Below, one piece after another: positions 56,286 through 64,000 of a stretch of DNA of 64,000 bases. Within the stretch, counting starts at the first letter, position 1. Each line of letters begins with the position of its first letter. The DNA is taken from NCBI RefSeq assembly GCF_000473225.1, contig NZ_KI421509.1:252362-316361 (forward strand), read 5' to 3'. The stretch comes from Sedimentitalea nanhaiensis DSM 24252 (GTDB lineage Bacteria; Pseudomonadota; Alphaproteobacteria; Rhodobacterales; Rhodobacteraceae). The translations under genes were made by a program, and so were the position numbers. The notes below the pieces were generated by a model. It worked only from the letters and a program-made list of their open reading frames with translations, did no database searches and was not told the DNA's origin.

Positions 56286-57048
56286 GATGGCCCCCGTCAA
56301 TATAGGCGGTATTTCCACTGACAGATCGGGCAAAATCGGACACCAGACAAGCCGCCATTGCGCCGACTTCCTCGATGGTCGTCAGACGGTGCAAAGGTGC
56401 ACGTTTTCTGGCATCATCAATCAAGGCATCAAAGTGATCAATCCCCGACGCGGCCCGTGTTTCCAGCGGTCCCGGCGAAAGCGTGTTCACCCGGATATTC
56501 TTGCCGCCCAGGTCCACCGACAAATACCGCGCAGTAGATTCCAGGGCTGCTTTGACAGGCCCCATGATATTGTAGTGATCCACCACCTTGTCCGCCCCGT
56601 GGTAGGACACGGTCAGGATCGTGCCGCCATCGGCCATCAGAGGTTCGGCCTGCTTGGCCAGCCGGATCAGCGAATGCACCGAGATGTCCATCGCCAATGC
56701 AAATCCTTGCTGAGAGCAGTCGACAACGCGGCCATGCAGGTCGTCGCGCGGGCAAAAGGCAATGGAATGGACCAGAAAATCGAGCCGTCCCCATTTCTTG
56801 CGGATCGTGTCAAATACAGCGTCGGTTTGGTCAGCGTCAGTGACATCAAGCGGCGAGAATATCCCCGCGCCAACGGCTTCGGCTACTGGCTGGACATGTT
56901 TACGCGCCTTGTCGTTTTGGTAGGTGATGGCCAATTCAGCGCCAGAGGCAGCAAAAGCACGGGCACAACCCGCTGCGATGGAATGGTTGTTGGCAACGCC
57001 GACAACCAAACCAACTTTACCGCTCAGAAAATCAGTGTTGGGCAACAT
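56275..57048 (-). CDS. fabI: Enoyl-ACP reductase FabI
   Basis: A 257-aa short-chain-dehydrogenase-fold enzyme that reduces enoyl-ACP with NADH. The nucleotide loop GVANNHSIAAGCAR, the SIAFCPRDDL segment and the active-site Tyr-(x)6-Lys in SYHGADKVVDHYN match FabI. It starts 3 bp after phaC and ends 11 bp inside the hydratase-phosphotransacetylase gene. This is probably a second, operon-specific FabI, since the housekeeping copy normally lies with fabB/fabA. Confidence 0.93.
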   Translation of the reverse strand: MLPNTDFLSGKVGLVVGVANNHSIAAGCARAFAASGAELAITYQNDKARKHVQPVAEAVGAGIFSPLDVTDADQTDAVFDTIRKKWGRLDFLVHSIAFCPRDDLHGRVVDCSQQGFALAMDISVHSLIRLAKQAEPLMADGGTILTVSYHGADKVVDHYNIMGPVKAALESTARYLSVDLGGKNIRVNTLSPGPLETRAASGIDHFDALIDDARKRAPLHRLTTIEEVGAMAACLVSDFARSVSGNTAYIDGGHHVV

Positions 57049-57051
57049 ATT

Positions 57052-58794
57052 CTATTCCATCATCACGTAGGTGCCAGGAGCATCGCTGAGATCACCGGTC
57101 ATTTTTGGGGGCAGCGCCTTTTCGGACGATTGCGTGCCCAGCCATTTGGTCCACGCAGGCCACCAACTGCCCTCGGACATTTTGGCTGTTTCCAGCCAAT
57201 CGTCGGGCGTCAATGCCCGGTCCTGATCACGAGTGGTGTACACGCGGAAGTGACGGCGTTTGTGGCCCGGTTCGGACAAAACCCCGGCGTTGTGTCCGCC
57301 ATTGGTCAGCGCAAACGTAACATCTGCATGGCCGAGCGCGTGTATCTTGAACACCGATTTCCAAGGTGCAATGTGGTCCGTTTCCGTGCCCACACCAAAG
57401 ACTGGGATCCGAATATCGCGCAGGGATACAGCGTGCCCGTCCACAGCATACCGCCCCGTCGCCAGATCATTGTTCAGGAACATCTGCCGCAGGTATTCAG
57501 AATGCATCCGCGCCGGCATCCGGGTGCTGTCCGCATTCCATGCCATCAGGTCATTCATCGCCGGTTCGTCATCGCCTAAAAGATAGGTGCGCACCATGCG
57601 CGACCAGATCAGATCGTTTGACCGCATCATCTGAAACGCGCTCATCATCTGGGTTGCTTCCAGATAGCCCTGGCTGGCCATCAGGTCTTCGAGAAAGGAC
57701 ACTTGGCTTTCATTGATGAACATCATCAATTCGCCCGCTTCGCTGAAATCCGTCTGCGCAGCAAGCAATGTCATGCTGGCCAGCCTGTCATCGCCATCTC
57801 GCGCCATGCTGGCCGCGGCAATCGACAAAAGCGTGCCCCCAAGGCAATAGCCGACCCCATGTACCTTTTTGGCCTTGGTCTTGGTGCAGATGTGATCCAG
57901 CGCCGCGCGGGGGCCCTGTTCGAGATAGTCTGCCATGCCCAAATCTGCATCCGCAGCATCCGGATTGCGCCACGACATCATGAAGACAGTAAAGCCTTGA
58001 TCCGTCAGGTAGCGCACGACGGAGTTTTCAGGGCTCAGATCAAGGATATAGTATTTCATGATCCACGCAGGCACGATCAGAATGGGTTCGGGGTGTACCT
58101 TGTCCGTCGTGGGTTCGTATTGGATCAACTCCATCAGATGCGTGCGCAAAACCACCTTTCCGCGGGACACGGCCAGATCCTTGCCAACACGAGATGGCGG
58201 ATGCAGCGCGTCTTGCCCGGTCAGCGCCTGCCAGTCGCGCAGAAAAGCCGCGCCGCCATTTTGCAGATTTTCGCCGCGTGTTTCGATTGTTTTTGACAGA
58301 GCCTCGGGGTTGGTCATCAGAAAGTTTGACGGGGCAAAGGCGCCCATGAGCTGTCGCGCCAGGAACGTCATCGACGCGTCATGCGCCGGGGTCAGGCCGG
58401 GCACATCGGATGTCGCGTGATCGGCAAAATTCTCGGCCAGAAGAAATCCCTGCGCCAGTGCTGCAAAGGGTGCCTTGGCCCAGGCTTCACCTGAAAACCG
58501 TCGGTCACCCTTTTGCGGCGCGATCGGGCTGGCTTCCGGGTCATCAGGGCACCCGGCCATCACGAATTGTGACCACGCGAACCAGTTTTCCTGCGCTTTT
58601 TTCATCAACGAAAGCTGTTTGTCCGGCGCCGCGGCCAGGTGCAGTGCCCAATCGTTCATCATCGTCATGGTGGAAATCGGCGGACCGCCTCGTGTGAATT
58701 TCGTCAGCTTCTGACGCAATGCGCGATTGTCGGGTTCTCTACTTTCATCGTGGTCGGCAGTTCGTAGGCCCGCCGTTTTGCCTGTGTCTTTCAT
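57052..58794 (-). CDS. phaC: Polyhydroxyalkanoate synthase, class I
   Basis: Polymerises (R)-3-hydroxyacyl-CoA into PHA granules. The 580-aa chain has the PhaC N-terminal domain, the lipase-box-like GYCLGG with nucleophile C317, the catalytic Asp in GTETDHIAPW and the His in TNGGHNAG. First gene of the phaC-fabI-hydratase/PTA-ackA operon. The ATG follows AAGGTAGTC. A perfect 22-bp palindrome sits 47-68 bp upstream of the start and may be its operator. No phasin or phaA/B gene is nearby. Confidence 0.95.
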   Translation of the reverse strand: MKDTGKTAGLRTADHDESREPDNRALRQKLTKFTRGGPPISTMTMMNDWALHLAAAPDKQLSLMKKAQENWFAWSQFVMAGCPDDPEASPIAPQKGDRRFSGEAWAKAPFAALAQGFLLAENFADHATSDVPGLTPAHDASMTFLARQLMGAFAPSNFLMTNPEALSKTIETRGENLQNGGAAFLRDWQALTGQDALHPPSRVGKDLAVSRGKVVLRTHLMELIQYEPTTDKVHPEPILIVPAWIMKYYILDLSPENSVVRYLTDQGFTVFMMSWRNPDAADADLGMADYLEQGPRAALDHICTKTKAKKVHGVGYCLGGTLLSIAAASMARDGDDRLASMTLLAAQTDFSEAGELMMFINESQVSFLEDLMASQGYLEATQMMSAFQMMRSNDLIWSRMVRTYLLGDDEPAMNDLMAWNADSTRMPARMHSEYLRQMFLNNDLATGRYAVDGHAVSLRDIRIPVFGVGTETDHIAPWKSVFKIHALGHADVTFALTNGGHNAGVLSEPGHKRRHFRVYTTRDQDRALTPDDWLETAKMSEGSWWPAWTKWLGTQSSEKALPPKMTGDLSDAPGTYVMME

Positions 58795-58840
58795 TTCGAC
58801 TACCTTAGAGAATACGCTTAAGCACCTTCCCTAGATCGAC

Positions 58841-58862
58841 ATCGTAACACCCGTGTTACGAT
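58841..58862. promoter_or_regulatory. Perfect palindrome upstream of phaC, putative operator
   Basis: ATCGTAACAC at 58841-58850 and GTGTTACGAT at 58853-58862 form a 10-bp inverted repeat with a CC spacer. It lies 47-68 bp upstream of the phaC start. The spacing and length fit a TetR-type dimer site; no tetR gene is adjacent. It could also form a hairpin. Confidence 0.6.
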
Positions 58863-59072
58863 GATCGAGGATCGGTTAGAGCGCACGCTTCGCGTGTTTG
58901 CCCCTTCTGGTTGCTTTGCCCTGTTCAATGAAATCTCGACCACCTAGCCATGCTGAGACCTGCATGAATGACCGGTTCTGCCGCTCTATGGCGGCATCGA
59001 AATTTACGCCATTGCAGCAGTTTCCGTGCTGCATGCGCACGCAGCATGAAAATCCAATTCGCAGGTTGGGCT

Positions 59073-59290
59073 GATTGTGTTGAAAAACTCGGTTCTCACC
59101 TAAAAACGGTGAAAAACTTTGTCGTAGAGTGCCAGTTGGGAAATTTGGCCAGGGGGTCGGCCAAATCAATGGTTTGGCGATGTGCGCAGCTCCAAAATCC
59201 CCCTGCGCGAAAATAGGGCGAGCTCTTCGGATGCAACGGATTTTGGCGGAAAAATGAGGGTGTGGATTTTTCGGGTTTTTCAACACAATC
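59073..59290. mobile_element. MITE-like element, copy 2
   Basis: A 218-bp stretch bounded by 18-bp inverted repeats, GATTGTGTTGAAAAACTC at 59073-59090 and GGGTTTTTCAACACAATC at 59273-59290 (17 of 18 pair). The ends match those of the element at 51699-51866. It contains no gene. The surrounding gap (58863-59438) shows nothing else supportable. Confidence 0.6.
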
Positions 59291-59438
59291 GGCTCGAAGC
59301 AGTCCTTCGCTGCCGACTGCACGAACGACCGGCAAGGGCCGTCCCCATCCGGGAGGTCATGGAGCTTTGGAGGGATGCCGCACCGCATCCGAGGTCGGCA
59401 GTGAGCCCGAAGCTGCCAAAAAATGAAATGTTAAACCA

Positions 59439-59969
59439 TCAGGCTTCGGCTGACATCAGGTCGCATTCCATGAAAACGAGACGTTCTCTCAGTGCGGGTG
59501 GAAGGTCATTGTAGGGCTCGACTGCTTTGAACCCGAGTTTTTGATACAAATTCACGGCCTCTGTCTGTAGCGGCCCGGTATTCAGACGCATCGTCGCATA
59601 GCCCAAAGCGCTCGCGATTTTCATGATTCCTGTTGCCAGACGTCTTCCCACTCCCGAACCTTGCGCTTGCGGACTGACGAACATCCGCCTCATTTCCGCA
59701 ATGCCTTCGCCCAAGTCGCGCACCGCGACGCAACCAAGGGCGTCATGTCCACGCCGCGCCATGAGGAAGCAGGATTTGGGTGAGTCATACTCCCCCGGGA
59801 GGCGATCAATTGCCAACTCATGGGCCTTGTAGTCGACGTGCTTTTCCAACTGGTCACGGGACTCGGAATAGCGGATCTGGTGCCAGACAAGATACTCGCG
59901 CATCAAGCTTCGCACCGCCTCAATGTCCCGCTCACTTTTTGCAAATGACAACTCGATTGCGCATTCCAT
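59439..59969 (-). CDS. GNAT family N-acetyltransferase
   Basis: A 176-aa acetyltransferase. The acetyl-CoA-binding motif A is MRRMFVSPQAQGSGVGRRLA, followed by the GYATMRLNTGPLQTEAVNLYQKLGF segment with the usual Tyr. The ATG at 59969 follows AAAGG nine bases upstream; a longer start at 60014 is possible. Substrate unknown. It lies 64 bp downstream of the small hypothetical gene, possibly in one transcript. Confidence 0.87.
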   Translation of the reverse strand: MECAIELSFAKSERDIEAVRSLMREYLVWHQIRYSESRDQLEKHVDYKAHELAIDRLPGEYDSPKSCFLMARRGHDALGCVAVRDLGEGIAEMRRMFVSPQAQGSGVGRRLATGIMKIASALGYATMRLNTGPLQTEAVNLYQKLGFKAVEPYNDLPPALRERLVFMECDLMSAEA

Positions 59970-60033
59970 TTTCTTCGACCTTTCCCGCTGATCATATGAA
60001 TAACTGCTCGTCATACTCCATGCCCCATGGCAC

Positions 60034-60258
60034 TCAGAACCTTGATGGGTAGAAGTGCATCATGTTTTGAAAGTCCTGTTCGCTCTGGAAGTGCTCAGGA
60101 TGTGACTTCATCATTTCAAGCATGAAATCGAGCCTTTCCCGGCTTCGTTTCTTGCTGTCTTCTTTGACTTCGGGCTTCCATCGGGCAAGCGCGAAGACGG
60201 AGCGCAGATACGCCAGCCGCGGAAGTATTGGAGTTCCGGTGATATCGATCAAGCTCAT
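60034..60258 (-). CDS. Small hypothetical protein (74 aa)
   Basis: I do not recognise this protein. It is charged and helical after a short hydrophobic start (MSLIDITGTPILPRLAYLRS), with a Met/His-rich C-terminus (MLEMMKSHPEHF, NMMHFYPSRF). A GGGCGG-type ribosome site precedes the ATG. It diverges from lysR across 93 bp and precedes the GNAT gene, so LysR may control both; this is inference. Confidence 0.6.
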   Translation of the reverse strand: MSLIDITGTPILPRLAYLRSVFALARWKPEVKEDSKKRSRERLDFMLEMMKSHPEHFQSEQDFQNMMHFYPSRF

Positions 60259-60351
60259 GGTTCCGCCCTTTCCAAGTCCAATAGTGGGTCCAAGCGTAAG
60301 CGGCGGTCTGAAACGATGGTATCCATCCAGAATTTGTGCTGTTCTGAATAA

Positions 60352-61218
60352 ATGAAGAGCGCGCCCAACAACTGGACAAGCATCAAAGCCTTCCTTTTGG
60401 TCGTCCGCAGCGGCTCGACCCTCGCGGCATCACGAGAGCTTGGCGTTACTCAGCCAACCGTCGCCCGCAGGGTTGATGAGCTTGAGCATGAGCTTGGAGT
60501 GGTCCTGTTCGATCGCGATACGCGGGGCTTTCATTTGACGCCTCAAGGCAAAAGGCTGGTGGCGGAGGCGGAACAGGTCGAGGCTGCGGTGCTGTCCTTC
60601 GGTGCCTCCGCCGCCGAGTTGAGCGACAGCGTGACTCGTCCGATCCGATTTTCAGCACCAATCCTGGTATTTACGGACGCGATTTACGAAATCCTGACCC
60701 AGTTCAGGGCCACTTACCCTGATACCCCAATAGAAGTGATCCCGAGCAACAGGTTCCTAGATCTGAGCGCAGGCGACGGCGACATCGCCCTGCGCATTGC
60801 ATCCGAGATCAAGGATGAAGATCTAATCTGCCGCAAGCTCGGCGTTCTGTCAGGAGGGCTTTACGCGTCCCGTGACTACCCCGGCCCTCTGCCTTCGCAC
60901 TCGGACCAATTGCAGCGTCACAAATTCGCTTTGTTCGATGGTCAAAATGTGCCCCACGCGCTCAACAACTGGTTGCTTGGTCTGATCGATCCGGATCAAG
61001 TGGCGACCAGGTGCTCTGATCTTGGGTCCATGGTCGCGACGATCAGCAAAGGCGAGGTCCTGGGGCCATTGCCCAGACCTCTTGGCGAAAAAAACGAGAA
61101 ACTGACCGCCTGCCTTTATACACCCGACAACCTGTCGGTAGCGGTGTGGCTTGTCATTTCACCTGCAGCATATCGGCGAAAAAACGTGAGGGGGTTCTGT
61201 CAGAGCAAAATCGCTTGA
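60352..61218 (+). CDS. LysR-family transcriptional regulator, C-terminus replaced by IS6
   Basis: A LysR regulator with the N-terminal winged HTH (LAASRELGVTQPTVARRVDELEHELG, residues 23-50) and the substrate-binding domain behind it. The IS6 element begins at 61192, so codons after about residue 280 come from the insertion sequence and end at a stop within it. The family is usually 295-310 aa, so about 10-20 native residues are lost. Function may survive. Divergent from the 74-aa gene. Confidence 0.85.
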   Translation: MKSAPNNWTSIKAFLLVVRSGSTLAASRELGVTQPTVARRVDELEHELGVVLFDRDTRGFHLTPQGKRLVAEAEQVEAAVLSFGASAAELSDSVTRPIRFSAPILVFTDAIYEILTQFRATYPDTPIEVIPSNRFLDLSAGDGDIALRIASEIKDEDLICRKLGVLSGGLYASRDYPGPLPSHSDQLQRHKFALFDGQNVPHALNNWLLGLIDPDQVATRCSDLGSMVATISKGEVLGPLPRPLGEKNEKLTACLYTPDNLSVAVWLVISPAAYRRKNVRGFCQSKIA

Positions 61219-62008
61219 GACGGGCAGGGCGGTTTCGTAGCCTTACCGGATGACCAATCCTAACCCATTTCGCTACTTCAAGACGAGCCCAGAGATCATT
61301 CGCCTAGCGGTGATGTTGTACATTCGGTTCCCGTTGTCGCTCAGGAATGTGGAAGATCTGCTGCATGAACGAGGTGTCGATGTCAGCCACGAGACAGTCC
61401 GGTATTGGTGGCATCGCTTCGGTCCTGTGTTCGCCGCTGAGATCAGAAAGCGCAGGATCGCGGGGATGCGATCCAGCCGTTGGCGTTGGCACCTCGACGA
61501 GATGTTTGCGAAGATCAATGGCCAGACGCACTACCTTTGGCGGGCTGTGGATCACGAAGGCGAAGTGCTTGAAAGCTATGTCACGAAGACCCGAGACAAG
61601 AAGGCCGCATTGAAATTCCTAAAGAAAGCAATGCGAAAGCATGGCAGAGCTGAGGAGATTGTTACTGACCAGCTCCGATCCTACGGAGCCGCTTTGAAAC
61701 AGATCGGCGCGGGTGCTCGGCAGGAAACCGGCCGCTGGTTGAACAATAGGGCTGAGAACTCGCACTTACCTTTCCGACGAAGAGAACGAGCCATGCTTCG
61801 TTTCAGGCGCATGCGAAGTCTGCAGAAATTCGCCTCCGTGCACGCCTCTGTCTCAAACCACTTCAACCACGAGCGCAGCCTTTCATCTCGCAAACTTTTC
61901 AAGTTGAACCGAACCGCCGCCCTTGTCGAATGGCGTCAGCTTTGTTCCGGATAGGTTCACGCGCTTGGCGACAAGCTGAGACTAGTTCGAATTCGTCTGA
62001 CAGCACCC
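61192..62008 (+). mobile_element. IS6-family insertion sequence (about 0.8 kb)
   Basis: The left end GGGTTCTGTCAGA (61192-61204) matches the right end TCTGACAGCACCC (61996-62008) as an inverted repeat with one mismatch. The 817-bp length is normal for IS6. The 8 bp outside each end (acgtgagg left, cgcgggac right) differ, so no target duplication exists. Both neighbouring genes, lysR and the serine recombinase, are cut by it. That points to a deletion or fusion between two IS copies rather than a simple insertion. Confidence 0.75.
61250..61954 (+). CDS. IS6-family transposase
   Basis: A 234-aa DDE transposase. The N-terminal HTH region (SLRNVEDLLHERGVDVSHET) is followed by the catalytic pieces WHLDEMFAKING, VTDQLRSYGAAL and the final NRAENSHLPFRRRERAM. 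The length is normal for the family. Full-length and possibly active. It overlaps the end of the truncated recombinase frame on the opposite strand. Confidence 0.93.
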   Translation: MTNPNPFRYFKTSPEIIRLAVMLYIRFPLSLRNVEDLLHERGVDVSHETVRYWWHRFGPVFAAEIRKRRIAGMRSSRWRWHLDEMFAKINGQTHYLWRAVDHEGEVLESYVTKTRDKKAALKFLKKAMRKHGRAEEIVTDQLRSYGAALKQIGAGARQETGRWLNNRAENSHLPFRRRERAMLRFRRMRSLQKFASVHASVSNHFNHERSLSSRKLFKLNRTAALVEWRQLCSG

Positions 62009-62603
62009 CGCGGGACAAGGCACCCTTCGGGTTGCCGTGTTCGTCGATGAGCACCCGACGCAGGCCGTATCCAGCCGCTCCGCCTTGCCGGTAGCCAGGC
62101 TCAACCAGGCGGCATTGACCGGCGAAGACCTTCACTGAGAGCTCGCGGCTGTATTCGCCCGCCATCACCCGCTTGACGGTTTTCAGAAGGTTGGAGCCGA
62201 TGCTGCCGTCGTTTTCGAACTGCTCGCCACAATAGTGGACCCGGATCCCGGCACGAGAGCAGACATGCTCGTGGTAAGCCCCCTCATCAGCATCCTGAAA
62301 CCGACCCCAGCGGCTGACGTCATAGACCAGAATGGCCTTGAAATCCGCCTGGCCGGTTCGGACCTCGGCCATCAGGTTCTGCAGCGCCTCGCGGCCGTCC
62401 AACCGCAACCCGGACCGACCGGAGTCCTCGAAGACGCGCAGGATTTGCAGGCCCCGGGCGGCGGCGTAGTTCCGGATGGTGTCGAGCTGGTTCTCGGTGG
62501 AGTACTTCTGGTGATCGGTCGACATCCGCACATAGGCGACGGCCGGGATATCCTGTCCGGCCTCGTCGCCTTTGTCCTCGCTGTTGTATCGACCGTTATT
62601 CAA
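61899..62603 (-). pseudogene. Serine recombinase, truncated by IS6
   Basis: The first 198 codons encode a resolvase catalytic domain with nucleophile S28 in YVRMST, NQLDTIRNYAAARG and LVYDVSRWGRFQD, then the beginning of the recombinase domain. At 62008 the IS6 end cuts it, and the remaining codons to the stop at 61899 are read antisense through the IS. The C-terminal DNA-binding part is missing. The gene is a remnant of another integrative element, distinct from the recombinase at 45112. Confidence 0.82.
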
Positions 62604-62683
62604 ATCGGGTTTTCCTTTTCAGCCTTTTTTGGGTTCAATTTTTCCATCTCGCACAAACTCGTCTGGAAAGTCGTTTCCTGAAG

Positions 62684-62708
62684 CGGGCAAGGTCTTTCCG
62701 TTTGCCCG
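62684..62708. repeat. Short inverted repeat in the gap upstream of the recombinase remnant
   Basis: CGGGCAA at 62684-62690 pairs with TTGCCCG at 62702-62708 over an 11-nt loop. No U-tract follows in either direction. It lies between the recombinase remnant and the small HTH-like gene. The 250-bp gap has nothing else that I can name. Confidence 0.35.
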
Positions 62709-62853
62709 GCGGTCATTTTTCAAATTCCAATTCATTACTGCGCTCCTAAAATCAGTAGTGTCCGTCAAGCGCGGTCCAATGACCCGCAACGGGCAAAATC
62801 GACTCCCGTCGTTTTCATGGTTCTTCAATTGTTTAACGAAGAAGGACGTGAAA

Positions 62854-63159
62854 ATGCGCGTGAAGATGGGCACAGTTGTGCCGAAAATGGGCACATTTGT
62901 GCACCTGGTCGAAGAACCAACCGATTATCGAACCGCCATAGCGATGGCTCTGCACGAAGAGTTGCACGACACACACAGGGCAATCAAAATGGCCATGCGC
63001 TGGACGGGTGCCAGCGAACGCACCGTGAAGTACTGGTTCTCGGGCGAGCGGGGGCCGAGCGGCGACCATCTGATCGCCCTCGCGCGGCATTCGGATGCTG
63101 TGCTCTATGTTGTTCTTGCACTTGCGGGCCGCCACATTGTCGAGGAGGCAGACGATTGA
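62854..63159 (+). CDS. Small HTH-like protein of mobile-element type
   Basis: A 101-aa protein with a central helix-turn-helix-like region (AIKMAMRWTGASERTVKYWF, then SGDHLIALARHSDAVLYVV). Such proteins occur beside serine recombinases in alphaproteobacterial elements. The ATG at 62854 has GAAGGA seven bases upstream. Two palindromes lie at its 5' end (62869-62902), inside the coding sequence; if they are operators, a later start is possible. DNA binding is inferred. Confidence 0.65.
   Translation: MRVKMGTVVPKMGTFVHLVEEPTDYRTAIAMALHEELHDTHRAIKMAMRWTGASERTVKYWFSGERGPSGDHLIALARHSDAVLYVVLALAGRHIVEEADD
62869..62902. promoter_or_regulatory. Twin palindromes at the start of the small HTH-like gene
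   Basis: GGCACAGTTGTGCC (62869-62882) and GCACATTTGTGC (62891-62902) are palindromes with the same core, and their centres are 21 bp apart, two helical turns. The context ATGGGCACA is repeated too. Such spacing suggests a cooperative dimer-pair operator, perhaps autoregulatory. Coding constraint alone is an alternative. Confidence 0.45.
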
Positions 63160-63258
63160 GGGGCGAACGATGATCGGCGGGAGCAGGGTGCAGCCCACTC
63201 TTGTTTTGCGTTCATTTTTGGTTATATTGAATACACGCGAAGTGAAAGGTGCTGCGCC

Positions 63259-63513
63259 ATGTCCCGAACGACCACGATGACCGTCCGCCTTGGTGGGGCT
63301 CTGAGTGACTTCGTGTCGGCCAATGTGGGCGATGACGGGTCTTATGAGAACGTAAGCGAATACATCCGCGACTTGATCCGGCGTGACAAGGAGAGGGCGG
63401 AGCAGGAAGCCTTCAACCGCCTGAAGGCCGAGTTGACTCATGCTTTCGCGGCCTCGGAGCAGACGTATCAACCGCTGACCGCAGCCGAGGTGATCGCGCG
63501 GAACCGGGCCTGA
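63259..63513 (+). CDS. parD: Type II toxin-antitoxin system antitoxin, ParD family
   Basis: An 84-aa ribbon-helix-helix antitoxin. The N-terminal strand and helices are MTVRLGGALSDFVSANVGDD and YENVSEYIRDLIRRDKERAE, which is the ParD pattern. The flexible C-terminal tail should neutralise the toxin. It lies 4 bp ahead of the toxin start in the standard antitoxin-toxin order. It should repress its own promoter upstream of 63259. Confidence 0.92.
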   Translation: MSRTTTMTVRLGGALSDFVSANVGDDGSYENVSEYIRDLIRRDKERAEQEAFNRLKAELTHAFAASEQTYQPLTAAEVIARNRA

Positions 63514-63517
63514 TCCG

Positions 63518-63835
63518 GTGACCTCCATCCGTATCCAGGAAGGGGCGTCGCACCGTCTTGATGACATCTACCGCTACACCCGCGAAAGGTGGGGCGACGA
63601 TCAGGCTGAGAAATATATCACCGGCCTGTTCGGGTCCTTCGACAAGATCGCTGCCCACGGCGTCGCATCAAAACCCATCCCTGCCGAATTCGGCGTTGAG
63701 GGGTTTTTCTTTCGCTACGAACGCCATTACGTCTACTGGCGTCATCTCTCGAATGGTGACATCGGGATCGTGACCATCCTGCACGAGCGCATGCACCAGA
63801 TCGACCAGTTTCGCGATGATTTTGGGCTCGGATGA
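63518..63835 (+). CDS. parE: Type II toxin-antitoxin system toxin, RelE/ParE family
   Basis: A 105-aa toxin of the RelE/ParE fold, starting at GTG. Family segments are ASHRLDDIYRYTRERWGDDQAEKYI and the C-terminal RYERHYVYWRHL, IVTILHERMHQ. ParE members inhibit DNA gyrase, but the fold also includes RelE mRNA interferases, so the target is not certain. Paired with parD. Complete; the last 165 bases of the window behind it show no gene. Confidence 0.9.
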   Translation: MTSIRIQEGASHRLDDIYRYTRERWGDDQAEKYITGLFGSFDKIAAHGVASKPIPAEFGVEGFFFRYERHYVYWRHLSNGDIGIVTILHERMHQIDQFRDDFGLG

Positions 63836-64000
63836 TCGGACGCCTTTTCAAAAGGCATCAGATTTGCGCAGCGTGGAATCTTCAATGTTTGCTCGGTCCA
63901 GCGGCAACAGTAGCCACCTACTTGCTGGAGGTGGGGAGGATGCCGCTCTCGCCAGACGGCATCACCATTTGAGACGCTTGCAGTACTGGAAGCGCTCGTG

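Noticed and set aside
58876-59388. 170-codon minus-strand frame over the second MITE-like element
   Set aside because: It runs through terminal inverted repeats and has no ribosome site or family resemblance.

Overview
The window reads as the chromosome of a high-GC alphaproteobacterium of the order Rhodobacterales (roseobacter type). Pointers are a usg gene, a VPLPA-CTERM surface protein, a TRAP transporter beside a D-amino-acid-dehydrogenase-like gene, a zwf-pgl-pgi operon, a DmdB-like acyl-CoA ligase, and a lipoprotein-dacC-tmk-holB-tatD-MBL operon. Placement is by inference from gene content only; no species is claimed.

Bases 1-41331 are conserved housekeeping sequence. Order: heme A synthase (ctaA) coupled to an M32 carboxypeptidase; gyrA on the minus strand with a strong terminator hairpin; usg; an exported caspase-fold protein; zwf-pgl-pgi; a hotdog thioesterase; an acyl-CoA ligase; tpiA; a 2-oxoglutarate/Fe(II)-type oxygenase; two Fe-S assembly genes (IscA/SufA type and DUF59/SufT type); an unusual pair of a 693-aa membrane protein and a solute-binding protein; SPFH and NfeD membrane proteins; tgt; the VPLPA-CTERM protein; lon; a histidine phosphatase; and tRNA-Val(UAC). 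Then follow a minus-strand cluster dadA-like - dctP - dctQ - dctM - bile-acid-symporter-like carrier, a divergent Asp/Glu-racemase-family gene, a SulP transporter without a STAS domain, an AEC transporter, and the SPOR lipoprotein - dacC - tmk - holB - tatD - MBL operon. tRNA-Ser(UGA) closes this block.

From 41332 to the end the content is accessory. Directly behind tRNA-Ser lies a cluster of seven CAGGGAA heptamers, four of them at 21-22 bp spacing. Next are an XRE/ImmA pair, a ParB-domain DNA methyltransferase with a DUF5681 gene, and a translationally coupled DUF3489-DUF2924-large serine recombinase module. Behind that module lies the 3' half of an initiator-type tRNA-Met, a likely integration scar. 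A complete three-gene ABC-three-component (ABC-3C) predicted defence operon follows: a nuclease-like effector, a middle component and a DUF3732 ATPase. The rest holds a MITE-like element, an intact IS3 element, a four-gene PHA/acyl-phosphate operon (phaC, fabI, a MaoC-phosphotransacetylase fusion, ackA) with a perfect operator-like palindrome, a second MITE-like element, a GNAT gene, a LysR gene clipped by an IS6-family element, a serine recombinase clipped on the other side of that element, a small HTH-like gene with twin palindromes at its start, and a ParD/ParE toxin-antitoxin pair.

The most interesting unit is the ABC-3C operon at 47914-51574. The 693-aa membrane protein paired with a solute-binding protein is the least explained. 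No CRISPR array, rRNA or replication origin was seen.
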